From: an uncultured Eubacteriales bacterium
Lineage (GTDB): Bacteria; Bacillota; Clostridia; Christensenellales; Aristaeellaceae
Length of the DNA: 64,000 bases
NCBI GenBank assembly: GCA_902765305.1
Contig: CACWZI010000001.1
Location: 23,503-87,502 of the forward strand
Direction of reading: 5' to 3'
Shown: in pieces, positions 57,978-64,000 of the stretch
How positions within the stretch are numbered: the stretch's first letter is position 1
Layout of the letters: every line of letters starts with the position of its first letter
Notes under the pieces: model-generated
Told to the model about the DNA's origin: nothing
The model's database searches: none
Seen by the model: the letters and a program-made list of their open reading frames with translations, nothing else
Program-made: the position numbers and the translations under genes

Positions 57978-60900
57978 ATGAAGAAATGGATTGCGGCGAT
58001 GCTGACACTCATCATGCTGGTCGGGATGCTGCCGGTGAATGCGCTGGCCGTCATCGTCAGCGGAAAGATTCTGACTGAGGATGAGCTGTCGACCTACAAG
58101 GTGTTGGCCGGGCTGAACGACGGCGCGGGCGAATACCACAACGGCATGCGCCCCAATGCCTCGATGAACGCCCGGCAGGTGTCGGATTGGCTGGACGAAC
58201 AGCTCTCAGGCGACCTGTATTCCCTGAGCAATGTGCTGGCCCGTGCCCAGGTGGCGCTCTACGACCTGGAGAATGGGTCGTCGCAGTCAAACAGCAATCT
58301 GTTGACCGACGATGACAGCGCGGAATATATCGAATTTCTGAAGTCGCTGGTTCTGGGGGTCGAGGACTTGCGCGAGACGCTGCTCTACGCCTATGACACC
58401 GTGGACGAGAGCCAGGAGATCATTCGGATGATGTCCGACCTGATGAACAGCGATCAGGTCTATGACTATGAAAAGGTCCGCTATTCCGAGCGCATTCGTC
58501 AGGCGGGCGGGAATATCTCAGAGATCCGCCAGCAGGTCGTCCAGAACAGCGAGGCCTGGCTTGCGCAGATCGATCAGCTGCAAGACGCCATCGACGGCAC
58601 CACGCATAGCTCCGGCTTTGGAATGTGGATGCATACACTGCTCGATGATGGCAGCCCCCAGGTGGAAACCGAAGCGCCCCTGATAGTTACCGGCAACGCC
58701 AACACCTTTGCCTCCCGCCTGGGGGCAAACAATAGTGTGCTGGCGAATGAAACCACATCGGTCACTGTGCTCGGCAAGGACACGATCGGCGTCGTGCTGA
58801 AGGATGGAAAGGGCAAGCCCGCGCCAGACGGCATCAAGGTCAGCATTCGGGACGCCCTCGGTGAACAAACGAGGGAGCTGGTGACGGCGGTGACCGAGCA
58901 GGGCAGGGGATGGGTTTCGTTCAACATCCACGACTTTACGTTCGACGAGGAAGGCCATGTGAATGCCTACATAGAAGTGGATACCAGCGCGATCAAGGCG
59001 GATACGGGCATTGACAGGTATCAGAGCCTCTGCCTTCCCAGGGAGGAAATCCTGCGCGGCTCCAAGCACTATATCACACTGAAGGACAACGACGGCAGCC
59101 CATATATCTACAAGGCCACCCTGGACGGCTATGATTTCATGTATAGCGAATATAAATTCTACTATACAAGCGCCAACGACGAGTCCTTCGATATCGTAGT
59201 GGAGATGCGCAATCTCGAGGATAACGACCCCCGGGCGCCGGTACTGGTGTACAAGGACCCCAAGGGCAATGAAAAGACGGCGAAGGATCCCCACCCAAAG
59301 GGCAATGTGTACACCTTTACCGACACTTGGAAGAAGATCATTTCTCCCATTTATCCCGAAGTCTATATCCGCTTCGGGTCCGACGCCAGCAATGCCGCCG
59401 GGCAGACGGTGAAAACCCAGAAGACGATGCTTAAGCCCGTCAACAGCATCTTCGAACAGCCCACAGACATGTCCGCGTTCATGAAGGGCCTTTCGGGCGG
59501 GTTTGGCTTCAGCTTCAATATCCCTGGCATCAACAGGCTCGCCTCCCTGGATCTGACGCCGTCCATTCTTGAAAAATGGATGCCCAAGGTGAATGTGGAT
59601 ATCTCGGGCACCGTTTCCGTCGGATTGGGTTACCTGCCCGAGGTGATGAACCCGGACCCCAAGTGGAAGTCCAAGACGATGCAGCAGTACAACAAGGCCT
59701 ATAAGGACATCCAGAAGATCACCAACCTGAGCAACCTGAAACAGCACGCCGGCCTGCTGCGCGACTGCTATACGACCAACAAAATCAACTGGCTGTCCAA
59801 GGGCGGCGTCAGCGTGGCCGTGTTCGGGCTGCTTTCAGCCAAGTGGAAGCCCGACGAGAAGGAAGGCGAAACCTACCTGAAGATCAACGGCGTAGGCGGT
59901 GTGACGGTATCCTTCTACGTCGATATCACCTACCAGACTGCCATCGGGCCGGTGCCCTTCTACGCCAACCTGAACATCAACCTGAGCGTCGGCGTGACCC
60001 TGGGCCTGAACATTGACCTGATCCTGCCCAAGGACAGTAGCGAGCGCATCAAGTGGGACCTGCACGCCGACGATTTCACCCTCGACATCCGGCTGACGAT
60101 CAGCGTGACGCTGGGGGTCGGCATCAAGGGGCTGTTCTCCGCCTGGGTCAAGGGCGCGGGCTACATCGACGTTGCCTTGCATTTTTTCCGGTCAAACCCG
60201 AAACAGATTCAGTTCAACATCACCGGCGGCGCGAGCGTCTCCGCGGGCATAACGATACTGTTTGTGTCTTTCAGCATGGAGATCTGGAGGGGCGGTCCAT
60301 GGCCGCTGTACTCCTATCCCGCGAATAATGCCGCCCCGTATTCGCTGCTGGACCACTACATGTCCAACGACGGCGAGGAAGGCGGGGAACCCGAAAAGAA
60401 TGCCAACCTGGTTCCGATGGGCCCTCAGACCTATCCCGATCTCAATATTGACAAGTCGGAGGAGATTTCGAAGCTCGACGACACCCTTGACCAGATCAAG
60501 ATCGCGACCCTTGGCGACGACCTGTACACCTTCTACATCCAGAACGGACGCCTGCATTGGCGAAACGTGACCATGAATGTCTCCGGCAGCATCGTCGACG
60601 CCATCAAGCAGGGCCGCCAGCTCTACCCCTCCGTATACGATTCCGCCTACGTGGTCGGCAGCGTGAAGGACTACGACTTCGACGTGACCACCGCCACAGG
60701 CGCCTACAGCGCCAAATCCGCCGACTATAATCCCGGCACGTTTATCACCGTGGCGGTCCTCTGCGCCGGCAGCTTTGACGACAACAGCTACCCCCTCGAG
60801 GTGGAACACAACGCCTGCCTGTACACGATGCACCTGTGGCGCACGGACAACGGCGGCCTGAGCGCGTCGATGAACGACAACAGGGACATGCCGGGCTTCT

Positions 60901-63350
60901 TCAGCTGGGCCTGGGTCGGCGGAAGGAAGGGCCTGGTGGAATTCGTCGGCGCGGAGCCCGTCATCGAGCTGGTGACCAGCAAGGTGAACGTGGACGACAG
61001 TAATAATTACACCTATGCCAACACTGTGGACGTGGAGATGACCCGGATCCAGAGGGCGTATAAAAAGCGTGAGCAGATCGCGGCCTCCGTGAGCATCAAG
61101 CAAATAAACGGCGCCAGGGTCAGCGGCAACAAGCCGGACCTGGGCAGCCTGAAGGTGACGAAAAACAATACCGCGTCCACGGACGACGACGTCGAAAGCG
61201 GCGCGGGCGACGGCTATGTGCGCGTCTTCCACAGGATGGGGCCCGACGACAGCTGGCTTGCCGTCAGCCGCTCGGAGCAGGGCAAGGGCGATAAGGGCGC
61301 CATCGAATTCTACGATAACGCGATGGATGCCGCAGGCGACGATGACATGGCCTCCATCGTGCTGGACGAGACCAATACCGACGGCTTCGCCCAGGCGGTG
61401 ATTCCTGTGAAGGACGATAAATTCGCCCGGGTGATCTTCTACACCGACGACGTGGGCACCGACGGCAAGCGCTATCGCCTGAAGAGTCTGTACCTGGAGC
61501 CCACCGACCACAAGGACGGCCAGGGAAACCTTGAGCTGAAGGTCAGCGCCACAGGCTATGACATCGATATGCCCACGGATTCCTTCAAGCAGCAGACCAT
61601 CGCCGGCCTGGTGAACCTGTACTGGCTGTCCACGGTGGTGATGAGGAACGACAAGGGCGAAAACTACGACGTCTACCGGGTAATGGTCGCGGTCTACGAC
61701 CAGGGCACCAATACCCTGTCCAACGCTTCGGTGTGCGCCGAGTTTACGATGCCCGCTGAATGCCCGGTGATTCGCGAGCTGTTCCTGACGCCCACGGGCA
61801 AGGGCTATCTGACCGCTTCGCCGCTGCCCAAGAGCATCGGCAAGAAGGTCACCGACGAAAAGATGCCGATCTGGCTGTACTCCTTTCAGACCAACTTCAG
61901 TCCGGTGATGGACGTCAAGGGCCTTGTGTTCGACGAGACGCTGGTATCTCCCGGCGAATTCGACGATTATTCGGTCTCCGTGATGAACTCCGGCAACATG
62001 GGCCTGACGCAGTTTGAAATGGAAATGGTGCTGCACGAGGGCAGCAAGGAGACGGTCGTGGGCGCGCTGCACGCCGATTGCCTGAACCCGGAGCTGTGCT
62101 GGATGAAGATGGGCAACGATGTGGTGTCCACCGGGGCCAAGGCCTTCAAGCGCCTGTTCGATTTTGACATGACCCCGCAGCGACGCGACTGGGTGGTCAG
62201 CGAGAAGAACAAGAAATATACCGTCGAAGGCGGCAAGCTGAAGCAGACCGATGAAACGAAGGAGCAGTTCGATTATGTGACCACAGATGTGCTCCTTCCC
62301 GGCTCGCTGGCGGCCTTCAGGAGTACGATGCAGATTCCGGCCAGCTGGGACGGAACGAAGGAGCTTGAGGTGCGCTTCAGCAAGATAGTCACCAACTCCA
62401 ACTGGGTGGGCCTGATGGCCAGGGCCGCGAAGCGCAATACGATCTCCGCCTCCCGGAATGGCCTGACGGCCAACAACCCGGGCGTCGAGCTCACCTATGT
62501 GCGCGACCCCCAGACCGGCAAAATGGTGCTTCAGGATGACGGGCGGGCGACGAACGCGCTGGTGAAAAACGGGCTGGTTGCCAATGCCATTCGCCAGCCG
62601 GAGAGCATAAAGGCGCGTACGATGCACGATTTGCGCGTGTCCCACAGGGTCTATATGGGGCCGAACGACGAAAAATGGCTCAGCATCTCCTTCTTCGACT
62701 ACGCCGAGACCGGCGAGAGCATCAAGCTCTATGCCGAGATGTACCTGGACGATGCCAAGGAGCCGCTTCGGCTGGCGCTGCCCTATTATGAGCAGGCCGT
62801 GTCCGACGGCAAGACCCACACCTACGACATGCCCCTTTCCGCACTGGTGGACCCCAACGCCTACCGCACGGCCAGGGTGGTCATCCAGGGCGTGGGCATC
62901 GAGGACCGCGGCCTGGCCGACAACGAATTTACCCTGTACCTGGATGGCGAAGCCGGACCGCTGATGATCATCAGCCAGCCCAGGGACGTCACCTGCAAGG
63001 TGGGCGAAACCGCGACCTTCAACGTAAGCGCCAGCGGCGGCGCCACACCCTACCACTATCAGTGGCAGGTTTGGATGGGCAAGGAGAAGGGCTGGGTGGA
63101 CCTGAAGGACGCGGTGCTGCCGACGCTGGAGGTGGACAACGTCACCATGGCGATGAGCGGCAGGAAGGCCCGTTGCATCGTCAGTGATTCCTCCGGCCAG
63201 CAGATTATCAGCGACGCCGCGACCCTCACGGTCATCGATCCCCATCCGGTGGATACCGGCGATCACAGCAACCTGCCCCTGTATTCGGCCGTGGCCCTTG
63301 CGGCGCTGGCGCTGCTCTGGCTGCTGCGGCGCAGGGCGAGGCAGGAGTGA
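57978..63350 (+). CDS. Giant surface protein, copy 2 (~1790 aa), TGD-type C-terminal anchor
   Basis: Paralogue of 50712-56237. Signal peptide MKKWIAAMLTLIMLVGMLPV followed by NALA. The same order recurs: helical HNGMRPNA/WLDEQLSGD region, SpaA-like KGKPAPDGIKVSIRDALGEQ, a central membrane-perturbing-looking beta region rich in SVGVTLGLNIDL, 'TYANTVDVEMTRIQRAYKKR', then an Ig-like end (QPRDVTCKVGETATFNVSAS, YHYQWQVWMG) and VDTGDHSNLPLYSAVALAAL then RRRARQE. ATG at 57978 with GAGAGGGA upstream; the first ~15 residues of any longer frame precede the signal peptide and are rejected. Same high GC as copy 1. Confidence 0.8.
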   Translation: MKKWIAAMLTLIMLVGMLPVNALAVIVSGKILTEDELSTYKVLAGLNDGAGEYHNGMRPNASMNARQVSDWLDEQLSGDLYSLSNVLARAQVALYDLENGSSQSNSNLLTDDDSAEYIEFLKSLVLGVEDLRETLLYAYDTVDESQEIIRMMSDLMNSDQVYDYEKVRYSERIRQAGGNISEIRQQVVQNSEAWLAQIDQLQDAIDGTTHSSGFGMWMHTLLDDGSPQVETEAPLIVTGNANTFASRLGANNSVLANETTSVTVLGKDTIGVVLKDGKGKPAPDGIKVSIRDALGEQTRELVTAVTEQGRGWVSFNIHDFTFDEEGHVNAYIEVDTSAIKADTGIDRYQSLCLPREEILRGSKHYITLKDNDGSPYIYKATLDGYDFMYSEYKFYYTSANDESFDIVVEMRNLEDNDPRAPVLVYKDPKGNEKTAKDPHPKGNVYTFTDTWKKIISPIYPEVYIRFGSDASNAAGQTVKTQKTMLKPVNSIFEQPTDMSAFMKGLSGGFGFSFNIPGINRLASLDLTPSILEKWMPKVNVDISGTVSVGLGYLPEVMNPDPKWKSKTMQQYNKAYKDIQKITNLSNLKQHAGLLRDCYTTNKINWLSKGGVSVAVFGLLSAKWKPDEKEGETYLKINGVGGVTVSFYVDITYQTAIGPVPFYANLNINLSVGVTLGLNIDLILPKDSSERIKWDLHADDFTLDIRLTISVTLGVGIKGLFSAWVKGAGYIDVALHFFRSNPKQIQFNITGGASVSAGITILFVSFSMEIWRGGPWPLYSYPANNAAPYSLLDHYMSNDGEEGGEPEKNANLVPMGPQTYPDLNIDKSEEISKLDDTLDQIKIATLGDDLYTFYIQNGRLHWRNVTMNVSGSIVDAIKQGRQLYPSVYDSAYVVGSVKDYDFDVTTATGAYSAKSADYNPGTFITVAVLCAGSFDDNSYPLEVEHNACLYTMHLWRTDNGGLSASMNDNRDMPGFFSWAWVGGRKGLVEFVGAEPVIELVTSKVNVDDSNNYTYANTVDVEMTRIQRAYKKREQIAASVSIKQINGARVSGNKPDLGSLKVTKNNTASTDDDVESGAGDGYVRVFHRMGPDDSWLAVSRSEQGKGDKGAIEFYDNAMDAAGDDDMASIVLDETNTDGFAQAVIPVKDDKFARVIFYTDDVGTDGKRYRLKSLYLEPTDHKDGQGNLELKVSATGYDIDMPTDSFKQQTIAGLVNLYWLSTVVMRNDKGENYDVYRVMVAVYDQGTNTLSNASVCAEFTMPAECPVIRELFLTPTGKGYLTASPLPKSIGKKVTDEKMPIWLYSFQTNFSPVMDVKGLVFDETLVSPGEFDDYSVSVMNSGNMGLTQFEMEMVLHEGSKETVVGALHADCLNPELCWMKMGNDVVSTGAKAFKRLFDFDMTPQRRDWVVSEKNKKYTVEGGKLKQTDETKEQFDYVTTDVLLPGSLAAFRSTMQIPASWDGTKELEVRFSKIVTNSNWVGLMARAAKRNTISASRNGLTANNPGVELTYVRDPQTGKMVLQDDGRATNALVKNGLVANAIRQPESIKARTMHDLRVSHRVYMGPNDEKWLSISFFDYAETGESIKLYAEMYLDDAKEPLRLALPYYEQAVSDGKTHTYDMPLSALVDPNAYRTARVVIQGVGIEDRGLADNEFTLYLDGEAGPLMIISQPRDVTCKVGETATFNVSASGGATPYHYQWQVWMGKEKGWVDLKDAVLPTLEVDNVTMAMSGRKARCIVSDSSGQQIISDAATLTVIDPHPVDTGDHSNLPLYSAVALAALALLWLLRRRARQE

Positions 63351-63354
63351 GGCA

Positions 63355-63393
63355 AATACTGATTTATCGAGCTGTGCTCGATAAATCAGTATT
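63355..63393. terminator. Perfect 18-bp hairpin after giant protein 2
   Basis: AATACTGATTTATCGAGC-tgt-GCTCGATAAATCAGTATT. It terminates the cassette or marks the edge of a repeat: half of it recurs at ~63651-63669. Confidence 0.7.
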
Positions 63394-63442
63394 TAGGGGT
63401 TAGGGGTTAGGTTTTAGGGGTTAGAGAATATAGCGAGCGCAA
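63394..63442. repeat. Short TTAGGGG-type tandem motif
   Basis: GGGGTTAGG and GGTTTTAGGGGTTAG units run to about 63425; one more occurs at 63670-63680 next to the half hairpin. Only ~3 units, not a telomere. Confidence 0.6.
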
Positions 63443-63638
63443 CCAAAAGCCTTCCCCTTCAGGGGAAGGTGGCCCGCGTAGCGGGTCGGATGAGGTCGTT
63501 CACCCTGCGGTAACGATAGTTTGGGCGTTTCCTCTCAGGAAAACGACCTCATCCGTCTTTCGGCAAAAACGCAAGCGTTTTCGCCGAAATCCACCTTCCC
63601 CTGAACCGGCAGCTTCGCTGCCTGGGGAAGGCTTTGGG
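63443..63638. mobile_element. Palindromic MITE-like element A
   Basis: Begins CCAAAAGCCTTCCCC and ends in its near complement GGGGAAGGCTTTGG; internal nested inverted repeats (ggatgaggtcgtt/aacgacctcatcc; AAACGCAAGCGTTTT). No transposase frame. Non-autonomous palindromic repeats of this look are scattered through gut Clostridia. Confidence 0.6.
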
Positions 63639-63720
63639 ATGCCGTGTCAGCTCGACAAATCAGTATTTGAGGGGTTAGGGAGAACAGCGTCGCATCCCAA
63701 AGCCTTCCCCTTCAGGGCAA

Positions 63721-64000
63721 TGTCATCAACTTAAGGAAAAAATGCCTGCCGTCGCGCCCAAAAGGCTTCTCCTTGAGGCAATGTCATCAATTTAAGGATA
63801 AGGCGTTCCCAAAAGGCTTCCCCTTGAGGGGAAGCTGTCTGCGAAGCAGACTGAAGAGGTGTCCCCCTATGCCTCGTTCCTCTGTCGTAATAGACGAACT
63901 GTGCCCAGCGTGGACACCTCTTCCGACCCGCCGCAAGCGGCGGCCCACCTTCCCCTCAAGGGGAAGGCTTTTGGAGACCGCACCGCTTAAGTTGATGACA
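63721..64000. mobile_element. MITE-like element B with 15-bp inverted termini, cut by the window end
   Basis: TGTCATCAACTTAAG at 63721-63735 is the exact inverse complement of CTTAAGTTGATGACA at 63986-64000. A third, direct near-copy (TGTCATCAATTTAAG) lies at 63781-63795. Inside is a palindromic unit (63808-63974) of the same CCAAAAGGCTTCCCC type as element A. No coding capacity. Confidence 0.65.

Noticed and set aside
60192-63266. Long minus-strand frame opposite giant protein 2
   Set aside because: Same reason: a mirror of the true gene, H/R/G/V-rich, no motif.
63394-63442. Telomere-like repeat
   Set aside because: Only a few imperfect TTAGGGG units in a repeat-rich tail; not a chromosome end.

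Overview
The window looks like a Bacillota (class Clostridia) genome, probably a gut or rumen species. The reasons are a CD1871A-type CXXC protein beside a NapH-like ferredoxin, DUF3793 and DUF2325 proteins, L-2-amino-thiazoline hydrolases, a flavodoxin, TGD-type surface anchors and AGGAGG ribosome sites. I could run no searches, so family names come from recognised motifs and memory.

Left part (1-26651) is an integrated genomic island. A 49-bp direct repeat that is the 3' half of a tRNA lies at 860-908 and 26603-26651, and a related large serine recombinase ends just before each copy (1-807, 24915-26555), so two related elements sit in tandem at one tRNA target. No relaxase, VirB4 or coupling protein is visible. 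From left to right the island holds: (i) a 20-bp iteron-like array and an unknown gene; (ii) a tightly coupled minus-strand operon (2700-8145) headed by a second large serine recombinase whose C-terminal domain recurs in three downstream proteins; (iii) a small regulator, an unknown gene and a GrpB-like protein; (iv) an XRE/ImmA-IrrE regulator module; (v) a phage-type block (DUF2800, sigma-like protein); (vi) a run of conflict or defence-type modules: an ABC-three-component operon, a diadenylate-cyclase-like protein, a promoter-driven structured RNA, a DUF3990 ADP-ribosyltransferase-type toxin with an HTH antitoxin, and an AT-rich reverse transcriptase-SLATT pair behind a structured leader; (vii) the recombinase and the right attachment site. 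Strong swings in base composition suggest stepwise assembly.

Middle part (26652-44205) is GC-rich chromosome with scars: a 5'-truncated S41 peptidase, a membrane CXXC protein plus a NapH-ferredoxin-thioredoxin fusion, a MATE exporter, an operon of DUF3793, flavodoxin and a GLUG-repeat protein (the last two separated by one +1 frameshift), DUF2325, and two minus-strand operons rich in SAM-dependent methyltransferases. A 16-bp palindrome (consensus RTTAGT-N4-ACTAAY) overlaps or follows the -10 of five transcription units here, suggesting one regulon.

Right part (44206-64000) encodes envelope functions: a membrane-anchored repeat protein, a divergent phosphohexomutase, a DUF7662-DUF6884-GIY-YIG-like fusion, and two tandem copies of a cassette made of a secreted PrsA/SurA-like foldase followed by an ~1800-residue surface protein with a TGD-type C-terminal anchor. 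The last 650 bases hold hairpins and nested palindromic MITE-like repeats, one bounded by a perfect 15-bp inverted repeat.

The best candidates for poorly described systems are the RT-SLATT locus with its leader RNA, the DAC-like gene with its neighbouring RNA, the recombinase operon with an amplified unnamed domain, the shared-operator regulon, and the duplicated foldase/giant-protein cassette.
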